From: Pseudomonadota bacterium
Lineage (GTDB): Bacteria; Bdellovibrionota; Bdellovibrionia; Bdellovibrionales; JACTMU01
Assembly: GCA_014584465.1 (NCBI GenBank)
Contig: JACTMU010000112.1
Span: 1 to 64,000 of the forward strand
DNA: 64,000 nucleotides
Direction: 5' to 3'
This document shows, piece by piece, positions 46,740-57,100 of the stretch (the stretch's first letter is position 1; every line of letters begins with the position of its first letter). The notes under the pieces were generated by a model. The model had not been told where the DNA came from and did no database searches. It saw only the letters and a list, made by a program, of their open reading frames with translations. The position numbers were made by a program, and so were the translations under genes.

Positions 46740-47756
46740 TTATGGAGATTGAGTAATCGGAGTCTTTTTTCCGGCAATGTTTCGAAAGGTCTTATCGAGC
46801 ATCCCTTCGGTCTCGTCATGACTCGTTAAAACTCTGGCATTGCATTGGGGATTCTGTTTGAATTTACGCTCCATTGCCCCCTTCTTAACCTTCTGGACTA
46901 TTTGTTTACCGATGAATGGGCCGTAATGTGGAAGCTTTCCAATAACTTTCCAAAATTTGGTCCAAAAGGTCGGAGCTTTTCGTTGGTTTGCGGCACAGAG
47001 TGGATTCTCATCCCCGCGTGTTACCCGGAGGTCCATGGGTTGAAACTCTTTGTATCTATGGGTTTCAAAAGTGAGAACAGTCGTTTCACACGGGTCGACT
47101 GATTCACTTCCTGAACCAATTCCTGAACCAAAGGTGATTGTACAGATCTCCTTTTCTTCACATTTTGGATCTCTTGTGGCGTCTTCGGGTGTGATTCTTG
47201 TGTTTGTTTTTGATGATTCGGCAGTTTCATGTGTGTCTGGGCAAGAAAATCGTTTGCACTCAAGTTCGCCCAGCTTTTGTTTCTCTTTATTGGTCACTGG
47301 GATTGGCCCCTTCTGAGTGACGAGGGAGGGATCATTGGGCTTAAAGAAAAGTTCCAGCTCTGATGGAAGACCACGGCAAAACGAATCATCAGTGTCGTCC
47401 ATGTAGAGATTGGCCGCTTTGATGTTCAGACGATATTTGCCAGAAAACATACCGCCTAATGTTTTGTTCATCGAGACTGCGACAGACGATCCATGCTCAT
47501 TTGCGGTTGGCTGAGTCTCTAAGTAGTAGTGTCCCAAGAGCAGCGAATCTGGGTCTTTTTGTAAAGGAGGAAGATCGTAGATCGGCGAACTCATCTTTTC
47601 GTTTACGAGTCTTTGACAATCGAGTTCTGTAGTCAAGCCAGTGCCACCGTCGTAAGCTTCGACAAGACTTTCGTACTCCTTTAAGCAGGGTTTCTGTGAC
47701 ATTGCATTTTGATGAAAAAACAATGATAACGCGATCAAAGCGAATGGGACTCTCAT
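46740..47756 (-). CDS. secreted cysteine-rich protein, unknown function
   Basis: The 338-residue protein has a signal peptide (MRVPFALIALSLFFHQNAMSQ) and about ten cysteines in the mature part (for example KRFSCPDTHE, KEICTITFGSG, VDPCETT). GGAGGAGG precedes ATG 47756 at good spacing; the frame is also open upstream to 47819. A basic stretch near the C-terminus (FIGKQIVQKVKKGAMERKFK) could bind membranes or nucleic acid. No family was recognised. Confidence 0.6.
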   Translation of the reverse strand: MRVPFALIALSLFFHQNAMSQKPCLKEYESLVEAYDGGTGLTTELDCQRLVNEKMSSPIYDLPPLQKDPDSLLLGHYYLETQPTANEHGSSVAVSMNKTLGGMFSGKYRLNIKAANLYMDDTDDSFCRGLPSELELFFKPNDPSLVTQKGPIPVTNKEKQKLGELECKRFSCPDTHETAESSKTNTRITPEDATRDPKCEEKEICTITFGSGIGSGSESVDPCETTVLTFETHRYKEFQPMDLRVTRGDENPLCAANQRKAPTFWTKFWKVIGKLPHYGPFIGKQIVQKVKKGAMERKFKQNPQCNARVLTSHDETEGMLDKTFRNIAGKKTPITQSP

Positions 47757-48160
47757 ATTCGACCTCCTCCAGGTTTTGAACTTTTTAATAGCAATCTGAG
47801 TGCCGAAAAATGTCCCCATCAGCTAAAATCAGAGTCGATTTGAGCGAAGCTCAGTGATCAACCAATGTACATCCTTTTGCGGAAAACCCAGTTATTGAAG
47901 GGATCCAGGTGGTTAACCGGGGAAAAAAGGAGGGTCCAGTGACCAAATTGGGCACATTGCATTTCATAGGGGTAATTTCTAATTGGATGTTGGTCGGGTC
48001 GAGGTGAGGATTCATTGGTCGAGGTTCCAACATGGGACCTGAAACGAAATGGGCTCATCATTCCATTGAAAAAAGCCGTTAAGAGTAATGGATAGTACCA
48101 TTGCCATTGCCATTGCCATTGGAAATGGAGATGGCGCTTACAAGAATATAGGATGATTGG
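47757..48160. other. intergenic region, 404 bases
   Basis: I see no convincing gene here. Short open frames lack SD sites and family resemblance. The only notable structure is a hexanucleotide repeat at 48098-48121. The promoter of the sensor kinase gene at 48161 must lie here, but no clear boxes were identified. Confidence 0.5.
48098..48121 (+). repeat. (CCATTG)4 microsatellite
   Basis: Four perfect 6-bp units, followed by GAAATGG. It lies 40 bases upstream of the heme-sensor kinase start. A hexamer keeps any reading frame, so an effect would be on promoter spacing. Confidence 0.9.
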
Positions 48161-50473
48161 ATGCAAAATTCGAATGATCAGAGCGAGAACATTCGGCGCA
48201 CGGGGATTGACCGCCACATTCAGTTCATCGTAGAGCATCCTCGTATCACATTGACGTTCTTGTTTGTACTTTCACTGTTGATGATCACACTTCCTCTTCA
48301 GGAATTGAGGGATAAGGTCGTAGAGGTTACCGCACTTCGTGATGGCATCACCTATTCAGATCTCATCCGAGAGGTTCGAACGGTCTACACCTCCGAGGTG
48401 GTCAATCGCCTTGAGGGCATCGATGTCCATGTTTCCCATAATTACTCGGAAGTCGACCATGCCATCCCGATTCCTGCAAAATTTATAGAGGAAGTCGGAA
48501 GAAAGATGAATGAAGTGCATCCGGGGTCTCAAACTCGAGTTTACGGTCCCTTTCCGCTCAACCAGGAAAAGGGCCTTGCGGATGGGTTTGCCAGAGAGGC
48601 ATGGCAGGCATTGAGTGCGGGGGAGAGTGAGTCCTTTTATCGATTCGATACTCTCGAAGGAATTCCAGTCTTGAGAATTGCGGTAGCAGATCGAATGAGG
48701 CAAGGATGTGTTGATTGCCACAACCATCACCCCATGGCTCAAAAGAGAGATTGGAAGGTGAATGAAATCGGTGGGATCGTTGAAGTCATTAGACCCGTGA
48801 AGGAGTCCATACGGATCTCTGAGGTGCTTGAAAGTCGCACAGTGCTCGCGGGACTGCTGATGAGTTTCATTATATTCTTCATCCTCAACATGATGATCGC
48901 CTATTTGAAAAAGACTTCAAGCAATCTTAGAGAGAAAGGTGAGGAGTTGCGTGCCAGTGAATTGCGGCATAGAGCTATTCTTCAGACAACACCCGCAGCA
49001 GTCATTACAATCAACTCCCACGGAATCATTCAACATTTCAATCCGGCGGCGGAAAAGATCTTTGGATATCGAGAAAAGGAGGTCTTGTTCCGAAAGGTCA
49101 ACGTTCTCATGCCAAATGATGTAGCTAAGATTCATGATGGTCTAATCAAGACCTATCTTGATACGAAAGTTGCGAAAGTAATAGGAATTGGCCGTGAGGT
49201 TACGGCTCGTCATCGAGATGGCCATGAATTTCCAATTCGATTGAGTCTTGGGGAGATCAACATCCACGACGAGACCTATTTCACTGCAGTGATAGAAGAT
49301 GTAAGTGATGCAAAGAGAATCGCCAATGAACTCTTGGAAACGCGAAACTTTGCGGAAAACATTATTGAGTCGATGACGGACATGTTGATGGTCGTTGATA
49401 CTGAAGGGTCTCTGCAGAGAGTCAACCATAGATTCTTGGTTGCGCTCGGATACTCTGACGAAGAGATCTTTACGAAGAAACTCAGTGACATTTTGTCGTT
49501 TGGATCTCGAGATGGGGTCGGTGTTCGTTTCGAATCTTTGTATGAAGAGGCCATTAAAGGCAACTTGATTGAGAGTGAGGCTCAATTTAAGACTCGAAGC
49601 GGAGAAATCATACCGGTTCGAATTTCTGGGAGCGCACTTATTGATACAGGCCAGGACAAGATCAAGGGGGTCATCTTTTCTGCACAAGATGAGCGAGATT
49701 CACGATTGGTCAAGGAGCTTCAAGAGACTCATCTCCAGTTGGTTCAAAAGGGAAAGATGGCAGCACTTGGCGAGTTGAGTTCGGGAATCGGCCATGAGTT
49801 GAACAATCCTCTGCATTTTATCAAGGGATTCAATGATCTGATTCGCGTGGCTTTTGAGAAGGGCCGACCCGTCACCTTTGAGGAGATTCAAGATTATCTT
49901 GAGAGCATCGATCGAAACTGCAATCGAATGAAGACCATCATTGAACATTTTAGGAACTTGGCCGGACAATCTGAAATGAAGTTCCGACTCATATCGATCA
50001 ATAAGGTTCTGGAAGACTCCTTTATTCTGCTCAACGAACGGATGAAGCTCTCTTCAATCACAATTCTTAAGGAATTTGCAAATGAAGATCTTCATGTTTT
50101 TGGAGATCCTCATCGACTGGAGCAAGTCTTTATAAGTATATTGACCAATGCGAGAGAGTCCATCGAAAAGGCTCATGGTGTCCACGGAGGAGAGATTGCC
50201 ATCTGTACTTTCGTCGATGAGGGCTCTGCCGTCGTGGAGATTCGAGATAATGGTCTGGGGATTGCCCCTGAGAATCTTGACCGGATTTACAATCCATTTT
50301 ACACGACCAAAGAGACGGGTGCGGGAACTGGGTTGGGTTTATCAATTGCACATGGAGTCTTAAAAGATCATAATGGAAGAATAAGTTGTAGTTCCACTTT
50401 GGGAGGTGGTGCAATGTTTAGGATTGTTCTCCCTTTACAGATGAGTAGAGGAGAAGCATTACGTGCAGGATAA
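48161..50473 (+). CDS. membrane histidine kinase with a periplasmic heme-c (DUF3365-type) sensor
   Basis: The 770-residue kinase has membrane helix 1 (about residues 32-48), a periplasmic domain of about 180 residues containing the heme-c motif CVDCHNHHP, and helix 2 (about 232-250). Two PAS domains (about 265-510) follow, then a HisKA domain (GELSSGIGHELNNPLHFI with the phospho-histidine) and an ATPase domain (DNGLGIAPENL, GAGTGLGLSIAHG). The layout fits Tll0287/DUF3365 heme sensors for redox or gas ligands. The receiver-kinase hybrid gene starts inside its last codons. Confidence 0.88.
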   Translation: MQNSNDQSENIRRTGIDRHIQFIVEHPRITLTFLFVLSLLMITLPLQELRDKVVEVTALRDGITYSDLIREVRTVYTSEVVNRLEGIDVHVSHNYSEVDHAIPIPAKFIEEVGRKMNEVHPGSQTRVYGPFPLNQEKGLADGFAREAWQALSAGESESFYRFDTLEGIPVLRIAVADRMRQGCVDCHNHHPMAQKRDWKVNEIGGIVEVIRPVKESIRISEVLESRTVLAGLLMSFIIFFILNMMIAYLKKTSSNLREKGEELRASELRHRAILQTTPAAVITINSHGIIQHFNPAAEKIFGYREKEVLFRKVNVLMPNDVAKIHDGLIKTYLDTKVAKVIGIGREVTARHRDGHEFPIRLSLGEINIHDETYFTAVIEDVSDAKRIANELLETRNFAENIIESMTDMLMVVDTEGSLQRVNHRFLVALGYSDEEIFTKKLSDILSFGSRDGVGVRFESLYEEAIKGNLIESEAQFKTRSGEIIPVRISGSALIDTGQDKIKGVIFSAQDERDSRLVKELQETHLQLVQKGKMAALGELSSGIGHELNNPLHFIKGFNDLIRVAFEKGRPVTFEEIQDYLESIDRNCNRMKTIIEHFRNLAGQSEMKFRLISINKVLEDSFILLNERMKLSSITILKEFANEDLHVFGDPHRLEQVFISILTNARESIEKAHGVHGGEIAICTFVDEGSAVVEIRDNGLGIAPENLDRIYNPFYTTKETGAGTGLGLSIAHGVLKDHNGRISCSSTLGGGAMFRIVLPLQMSRGEALRAG

Positions 50474-51575
50474 AGAAAAGCCAAAGATCAAGGTCCTAGC
50501 TGTAGATGATGAAGAAGATGCTCGAAAGCTTATAAAAGCCATTCTTGGGTCAATATATGAAATTCAATTGGCAGAGTCGGCTCAGGATGGAATATCTAAA
50601 TCTGACGAGTTTAAACCTCAGATTGTCTTAACGGACCTGAAGATGCCAGGAGAAAATGGGATGAGTCTCCTTGAGGCCATTCGAGCGAAAGATCCCTCGG
50701 CACTGGTGATCATTATGACGGGGTATGCTGACAAAGCAACAGCGATTGAAGCTATCAAAAAGGGAGCCTTTGACTTTCTTGAAAAACCTTTTAGTCCTGA
50801 TGAACTGCGAGCGGCCATTGGGAGGGCTGCTGAAAAGGTCAAGCTCAAAGAAGACTTGCGAATTGCGGAGATCAAAGCATTTGACAATGCGAGGCTTGCC
50901 GCATTGGGAGAGATGGCTGCGGGGGTAGCTCATGAGGTCAACAATCCAGTCACCATCATTCAAGGGTATGCAAGAGTTTTAAAGAAGCTCGCGGGTGGTG
51001 TAACTTTGGACAAGAACAAGGTGCTTGAGATTGCTGAGATCATTGACAAGACCTCGGTTCGAATTGCGAAGATCATCACGAGTCTTAGAAAACTGGCTCG
51101 TCCCGACACCAAGGAGTTTTCGCTGATCTCTGTGAGGGAGATCATTGATGATACAATAGGTCTCTGTGGTGAACGTTTTAAGAACAGTGGAGTTCAACTT
51201 ACGATTCCTGAGATTTCATCCAACCTGGTTTTGCAGTGCAATCAACTGCAGCTGTCCCAAGTGATTTTGAACCTTCTCAACAATGCGTATCATGAGGTGT
51301 CGAAAAAAGATGAGGGGGGATGGATTCGCATTTCGGCCAAAGACGAAGGGGATCAGGTGGAAATTGCGGTCACCGATTCTGGACATGGGATTCCTGCTGA
51401 GCTTCATGATAAGATTTTCCAGGTCTTCTATACAACAAAGGATGTTGGAGAGGGTACGGGTCTTGGACTGAGCCTCTCTCGACAGATGGTAGAGCACCAC
51501 AATGGAACTCTGACCATTGACAAAGATTCCCCCAACACCTCTTTTGTGATTCGGATACCGAAGAGTGCCGCTTAG
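50463..51575 (+). CDS. receiver-histidine kinase hybrid
   Basis: The 370-residue cytoplasmic protein has a receiver domain (residues 8-125; DDEEDAR acid pocket, TDLKMPGENG with the phosphoacceptor aspartate, FLEKPFSPDE with the lysine). A HisKA domain (GEMAAGVAHEVNNPVTIIQG) and an ATPase domain (DSGHGIPAELHDKIF, GEGTGLGLSLS) follow. The start is GTG 50463, six bases after GGAGAAG, overlapping the sensor kinase gene by 11 bases. It is likely phosphorylated by the heme-c sensor kinase and then signals onward. Confidence 0.9.
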   Translation: MQDKEKPKIKVLAVDDEEDARKLIKAILGSIYEIQLAESAQDGISKSDEFKPQIVLTDLKMPGENGMSLLEAIRAKDPSALVIIMTGYADKATAIEAIKKGAFDFLEKPFSPDELRAAIGRAAEKVKLKEDLRIAEIKAFDNARLAALGEMAAGVAHEVNNPVTIIQGYARVLKKLAGGVTLDKNKVLEIAEIIDKTSVRIAKIITSLRKLARPDTKEFSLISVREIIDDTIGLCGERFKNSGVQLTIPEISSNLVLQCNQLQLSQVILNLLNNAYHEVSKKDEGGWIRISAKDEGDQVEIAVTDSGHGIPAELHDKIFQVFYTTKDVGEGTGLGLSLSRQMVEHHNGTLTIDKDSPNTSFVIRIPKSAA

Positions 51576-51611
51576 GAGTGCCTGGCATTAAGCAGTGTCA
51601 AACACTAGGTA

Positions 51612-51751
51612 GGGGCTGTCCGGTAATTCGCTTTTTGATCGATTTTGATAAATTTTTCTTATACCGAGGCGGGCCGACGAAGGGCTAGCCAGAGGCGCTA
51701 ACTCGAGGAGGCTCAACGAAGGTATAAGGAAAACTTATAGAAATCGGCAAA
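51612..51751 (+). mobile_element. foldback element, arm type A (copy 5, right end lost)
   Basis: It starts GGGGCTGTCCGGTAATTCGC after TAGGTA (51606-51611). Left arm, full core and most of the right arm are present (GGTATAAGGAAAACTTATAG, then AAATCGGCAAA). The final tip ending GGACAGCCCC and the second TAGGTA are missing. The break lies eight bases from the stop codon of the convergent response-regulator gene. Confidence 0.8.
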
Positions 51752-51759
51752 TTCAATGA

Positions 51760-52293
51760 TCAACTTGCTTTAGATGCTTTCTCTTTGGAGGTCTTATTTT
51801 GGATGCGGAGCTGAATGACCGCACGTTTTGCCTTTCGATAGTAATCAATTCGCTCCTTAGAGATTTCCGATTTTTTGCAAAGTTCTTTAATCTCCTCTTC
51901 AAGCATTCGACTTTCGTAACCGAGCTCGACGGCTTTACGCATGACCTCAACCAACGTATCTTCTTCGAATGGTTTATCTAGAAAATCAAGGGCGCCCATC
52001 CTGAGAGCCTGGACTGCGCTGTCTTTGTCTCCATGGCCTGTAAGAATGACAAAGGGAATGTCGATCTCTTTGCTGCGAATCGATTCTAGGAGTTTGATCC
52101 CGTCCATCTGTGGCATTTTGATGTCCGAAAGGATTGCGTCAACAACGCTGGATTCGATGATTTTAAGCCCCTCTTTCCCGTTGTGGGCAGTCAAGATCCT
52201 TACATTGAGGACACTCAAGCCCATCGAGATCAACTTCTGAAGCTCTGGTTCATCTTCCACAATCAAGATGGTCTTCTCACTTTTAGTGCTCAT
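51760..52293 (-). CDS. response regulator with a helical C-terminal tail
   Basis: The 177-residue protein has a receiver domain (residues about 8-125; LIVEDEPELQK, LSDIKMPQMDG with the phosphoacceptor aspartate, FLDKPFEEDTL). A charged helical tail of about 50 residues follows, with no DNA-binding or enzymatic domain. It could be a phosphorelay intermediate for the adjacent kinases, encoded convergently. GGAG lies 9 bases before ATG 52293. The frame continues upstream into a foldback element, which I treat as accidental. Foldback elements of two different arm types bracket this gene. Confidence 0.85.
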   Translation of the reverse strand: MSTKSEKTILIVEDEPELQKLISMGLSVLNVRILTAHNGKEGLKIIESSVVDAILSDIKMPQMDGIKLLESIRSKEIDIPFVILTGHGDKDSAVQALRMGALDFLDKPFEEDTLVEVMRKAVELGYESRMLEEEIKELCKKSEISKERIDYYRKAKRAVIQLRIQNKTSKEKASKAS

Positions 52294-52418
52294 CGATTCA
52301 GTCTCCTCACATATCTTCTCAAAGGTTTTCGGCCCAACCTTCCATGAAAGGCCACGGCTATTGCCGGCACCTAGCTTACATCTTTCTATCGACATTCGTA
52401 GCCTAAAACATAAATGAA

Positions 52419-52591
52419 AAATACAATCCAATCGGAATATTCTACGACACAACTTGCTTGTTTTTTTTCACCAGATTGAACAAAGATCTCCTCGAATTAG
52501 CTTCTGGCTAGTCCTTCGTCGATCTTTGTTCAAACTGGTAAAAAAACCCTTCGCAATTTGCATCGTAGAATATTCCGACTGGATTGTATTT
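52419..52591 (-). mobile_element. foldback element, arm type C (copy 6)
   Basis: A 173-bp inverted repeat: left arm AAATACAATCCAATCGGAAT continuing ATTCTACGA, right arm TCGTAGAATATTCCGACTGG continuing ATTGTATTT. Arm sequence is unrelated to types A and B. The apex again carries the core in short form (rc: CGACGAAGGACTAGCCAGA, then AGCTAATTCGAGGAG), flanked by GAACAAAGATC and its complement. No clear target repeat. It lies 125 bases upstream of the response regulator and 103 bases before the FecR-like gene. Confidence 0.8.
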
Positions 52592-52694
52592 CGGCCAATG
52601 GATGCGCTACATCAAAACAGGTGTTTCAATCTGGAACGTTTGGTTGGTCCTGAAGAATGGTGTTACCATTAGAAGATTGAGGAGTTGACCTTCC

Positions 52695-54050
52695 GTGAGT
52701 CGGGCAGGAATGGACTTAAATCGAGTGACCAGAGGATTCAATTTTAGATTGATCAAGAATGAAGTAACTGTTCATTTGCTGTTGATTCTGTTTGCACAGT
52801 TTTTGGGACTCTCTTTTGTGGAGTCTCAGGAGCTTCCGTCACGGTTACCCAAGAAGATTGAATCTAAGCGTGACGGCCAAGAGCATGATGAGTCTCTGTC
52901 TCCTGGAGAGATTGGCCCGGTGGCAATGGTTCAGTTTGTTCAAGGTGAGGGCCATCACTCGAGCCCAGAACTTGGAAAGCTTGAATATCAAACACTGATC
53001 CCCATCAAACAGACTTTGAGCGTGGGATCATCGGGAGTGATGAAACTCTACACAAAAGAGGGGTGTGTTGGTGTGCTTTACCCCGGAAGCAAGATGACGG
53101 TTCTTGGGCGATACGACAACCCCATTTGGAAGGTTCAAAGCGGATCTTTTCGATGGATTTGCCCTCAGGGGAGCAGACAAAAGATCTACTTTGCGGATGA
53201 AATCTACTATATGGAGGAGAGCGAAGTTCTTTGCCATGAAGAGCGCTGTTTGATTCGTGGTGCTGGGGTGAGGAGAAAGAGTGGAACGCTCACACCTGGA
53301 ATCTATGAGAGTGACGAGGGGGCTCCGCTGGATAGAGAACCATCTACAACCTCTACCTACAAACAGTGGGAGCTTCATCAAGAGCTTGCTGTACCACGTG
53401 AAAGTCTTGAGTTTGCCAAGCCTGAAAAGATCGCCGAGAGTCGATGGATGTTAGGCCCCTTCTTTGGAGCTGGGCGCTACCAACATCAAAACAGCACCTA
53501 TTCGTTGGCCCCTCCTGTTCATGGCATGAGGCTCATGAGTCAGTTTCGCGCTGGCGAGAGGTCATGGATCTTCAATCTTGATTTTGTAGAGTTTGAAAAT
53601 CGAGAGAATAATGAATCGGTATGCAGTTCTGGTTCGTGTTCCGGAGCTGATCTTTCGCCAACTGCATCCAACAGGTATGAGATGTTTTTGGCCGAGATGG
53701 GTTTAAGATTTTCTCATCAGAGAAGTTGGTCTTTTTTTGGTCGTGCAGGATTGGGGCTAAGTAAATTTCGATTGAATCCCCGGATTGCCAATGAAGGGTT
53801 CTTCTGGGGAGAATACACCTATTACGTTTTGAGTCTCGTTGGAGGTGTCGATAAGATGTGGTTATTGACATCCACCTTTGGAGTGGTTGTGAGCGCAGAG
53901 GTTCGTCTCAGCCGTACCCTTGCACTCAACTCATCTCGAGAGGATGAAATCTCAAGTAACTGGAGTGATGTGCCTGAACTTCAGGATCGAAGTGGAAATG
54001 TATTGAGCTCGGAACTCACGGTCTTTGTGGGTCCGATGCTGGAGTTTTAG
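52695..54050 (+). CDS. FecR-like domain and beta-barrel envelope protein
   Basis: The protein has about 451 residues. A signal-type helix (VTVHLLLILFAQFLGLSFV) precedes a FecR-like region (about 80-170; IKQTLSVGSSGVMKLYTKEG, LYPGSKMTVL). The C-terminal half has repeated amphipathic strands with aromatic ends (SWIFNLDFVEFEN, SWSFFGRAGLGLSKF) and ends VFVGPMLEF, typical of outer-membrane barrels. GTG 52695 is ten bases after GAGGAG; an in-frame ATG follows at 52710. Function unknown. Confidence 0.65.
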   Translation: MSRAGMDLNRVTRGFNFRLIKNEVTVHLLLILFAQFLGLSFVESQELPSRLPKKIESKRDGQEHDESLSPGEIGPVAMVQFVQGEGHHSSPELGKLEYQTLIPIKQTLSVGSSGVMKLYTKEGCVGVLYPGSKMTVLGRYDNPIWKVQSGSFRWICPQGSRQKIYFADEIYYMEESEVLCHEERCLIRGAGVRRKSGTLTPGIYESDEGAPLDREPSTTSTYKQWELHQELAVPRESLEFAKPEKIAESRWMLGPFFGAGRYQHQNSTYSLAPPVHGMRLMSQFRAGERSWIFNLDFVEFENRENNESVCSSGSCSGADLSPTASNRYEMFLAEMGLRFSHQRSWSFFGRAGLGLSKFRLNPRIANEGFFWGEYTYYVLSLVGGVDKMWLLTSTFGVVVSAEVRLSRTLALNSSREDEISSNWSDVPELQDRSGNVLSSELTVFVGPMLEF

Positions 54051-54055
54051 GATCA

Positions 54056-54082
54056 TTGAGATCCTTGAGATCCTTGAGATCA
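54056..54082 (+). repeat. three 9-bp tandem repeats
   Basis: TTGAGATCC, TTGAGATCC, TTGAGATCA, between the barrel gene stop and the RND pump gene. No clear role. Confidence 0.85.
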
Positions 54083-54130
54083 TTTGACCATTTTTAGACC
54101 CTTAGGTGAAAGATATGAGTGTGATGATCT

Positions 54131-57100
54131 ATGAGAATTTCTGACATCTCAATTCGACATCCTGTTTTTGCCTGGATGTTGATGGGTGGGCTCATATTTT
54201 TTGGAATTTTGGCTTTCAAGAAAATGGGCGTAAGCCAAAATCCCGACGTAGATTTTCCGATCATCAATGTGAGAGTGGTCTATGAAGGAGCCGCACCTGA
54301 GGTTATCGAGAAAGACATTGTGGACCCCATTGAAGGGGCGTTGGCCTCCATCTCGGGAATCAAGCAGCTTTCGGCCACTGCAGAGATGAGTCGAGCCAAC
54401 ATCACTGTAGAATTTGAGCTCGACAAAAACATTGATGTGGCTGCTCAAGAGGTTCAAACGGCTCTAAGTCGAATTCAACGCGAGCTCCCTTCAGAGATTG
54501 ATCCCCCCACAGTTCAAAAATCCAATCCGGAGGATCGACCCATTATGTGGCTCTCAATTCGATCTCGAGAGCTTTCGGTCTATGAATTGATGAAGCTTGT
54601 GAAGTATCAGGTTCGTGACCAGTTTACGACTGTTTCTGGGGTCTCTGAAGTGATCTTGGGGGGGTACGTTGAGCCAGCTCTTCGAGTCAATCTAAAGAGT
54701 GAAAAGATGCGAGAGTATCAGTTGACGGTTGAGGATGTGATCTCCTCGATTCAAAGAGATCATCAAGAGAGCCCCGCAGGCTATTTGGAGTCCCATGATC
54801 GTTATGAGGGCATCAGGGTCAAGGGAGAGGCCACCTCCATTGGAGAGTTCAAGCAGATCTCCATCAAACGAAGGGGAGGTTCGCCCAATTATACGCCGAT
54901 CGCACTCTCTCAAGTGGCGGACATTCGTGAAGATCTGATGGAGGTGCGCCGTATCAGTCGTGTTCATGGAGACTCCTCTGTTGGAATTGGAATCAAGAAG
55001 CAGCGTGGGACCAATGCGGTTCAAGTTGGACGTGCCGTTAAAGAGAAGGTCGAGAGAATTCAAAGCCAGTTGCCGAAAGGAGTCCAACTCGATGTCAACT
55101 ATGACACCACACCTTTCATTCAAGAATCAATACGTGAGCTCAATTTCACCCTGATTCTCTCGGCTGTTTTGACTGCTCTTGTTTGTTGGCTCTTCTTGGG
55201 ATCCTTTGCAGTTACGCTGAACGTGATACTTGCCATACCGACCTCGATCTTTGGAGCCTTTATCTTTATTGAGATGTTTGGTTTCACACTCAACTTCTTC
55301 TCTCTTCTTGCACTCGTCTTGGCGATTGGCATCGTGGTCGACGATGCCATCATCGTACTTGAAAATATTGTTCGCCATCGGTCCATGGGAAAGAGTCGAA
55401 TTCTTGCAGCAAGCCAAGGGGCCCAACAGATCACACTGGCGGTGCTTGCAACCACAATTGCGGTCATTGCGGTCTTTGCTCCCGTGGCCAACATGGAAGG
55501 AATCTTGGGAAAATTTCTACTTCAATTTTCAGTTACGCTCTGTGTGGCGGTTGCTCTCTCGGCGGTTGAAGCACTGACGTTGACTCCTATGCGGTGCTCT
55601 CAGTTTTTGCCCGAAGCTCACTCGTCACCCATGGATCATCTTCTGGAGAAACTGAAGGGTCTCTACGCAAGGGCCCTAAACCAAGCACTGAAGTATCGAG
55701 TTTTGTCGATTCTGATCTCGCTTGTCTTTTTTGGAAGCACCCTCTATCTGTTTCAGGTGATCAAGAAGGAGTTTGTTCCGGACCAAGACGAATCGAGGCT
55801 CTTCCTTCGCTTGCAAACGGAAGCTGGATCTTCGCTCCAGTTTACCGATGAAAAGATGAAACAGATCGAAGAAAGAGTGAGTGAAGATCCCAACGTGGAG
55901 AGATACTTTTCCGTCATCGGGGGGTTTGCAGGAACAGAGCCCAACAGTGCGATGATGTTTGTGACTCTAAAAAATTTGGATGAGCGAAGTTTTGACGATC
56001 ATCTTGGCCGGCGCCCCGATCAACAGGAGGTGGCAGAGGATCTGCGTGGCAAGCTCAAGTCCATAACGGGAATTCATGCATTCATTCAGTCTTCCACAGG
56101 ATCCCTCTTTGGGGGAAGGGGAGGATTTCCCATTGAGTTTTCTCTGCAAGGGCCCGATTGGGGCAAATTGCTTGAGCTGACCGCTCAGATGAAACTTGCG
56201 ATGGAAGAGAGCAACTTCTTTTCAGACATTCAAACCGAAGAGCTTAAAGGAAATCCCCAGATTGATGTGGTCCCAAAGAGATCGCGCGCTCAAGAACTTG
56301 GTGTCGACATTGCGGAGATTTCAAAGTCCATTCAAGTTCTCTTTGGAGGAAGTCGGTCGGGTCTTTACACTCAGGGTGGACAGCGATTGGATGTCTATGT
56401 TCAGTACAGTCCAGAGGACCGCAGCTCATTGGAATCGCTCAAGGAGATTAAGGTACGCAACAACCGCGGGGAGTTGATCTCGCTCAACGAGGTTGTGGAA
56501 GTTCAGCGGGGTTTGGCTCCATCTTCGATCAAGCGTGAAAATCGAATCAGGGCCTCTGCGATGAGCGCCAATCTTGCCAAAGGGATCTCTCAAAAGGAAG
56601 GAATGGACAAAGTGGAGGAGATAGCGGTAAGGATCTTACCCAGGGATTACTACCTGGGTGGATCTGGCAGCGGTGCTCTTTTTAAGGAGTCCTTTGCCAG
56701 CTTAGGTGCGGTTTTGCTCTTGGGCCTTGTCGTGGCTTATATGGTTTTAGCCTCTCAATTCAACAGTTTTTTGGATCCATGCCTCATTCTCATGGCACTG
56801 CCCTTTGCCATTTCGGGGGCGCTCATTTCACTTTGGATGGCAGGGCATACAATCAATGCATTCAGTGTGATTGGCATTGTCCTTCTTATGGGGCTTGCTA
56901 AGAAGAACTCGATACTGCTTGTGGAGTTCTCCAATCAACTTGTACAAGAAGGAAAGACCGTTCGTGAGGCATTGCTCGAGGCTTGCCCGCTGCGCCTTCG
57001 TCCTATTCTTATGACCACAGTGGCAACGCTGGCAGCAGCGTTGCCCGCTTCACTGAACCTGGGTCCAGGATCAGAGAGTCGCATCCCAATGGCGTTGGTT

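Noticed and set aside
52294-52452. A longer N-terminus for the response regulator (frame open to 52452)
   Set aside because: The added residues come partly from the type C element arm; GGAG precedes ATG 52293 and the receiver domain begins there.
54056-54082. The 9-bp tandem repeats as an operator or iteron array
   Set aside because: Only three units, between two same-strand genes, without dyad symmetry or other origin features.
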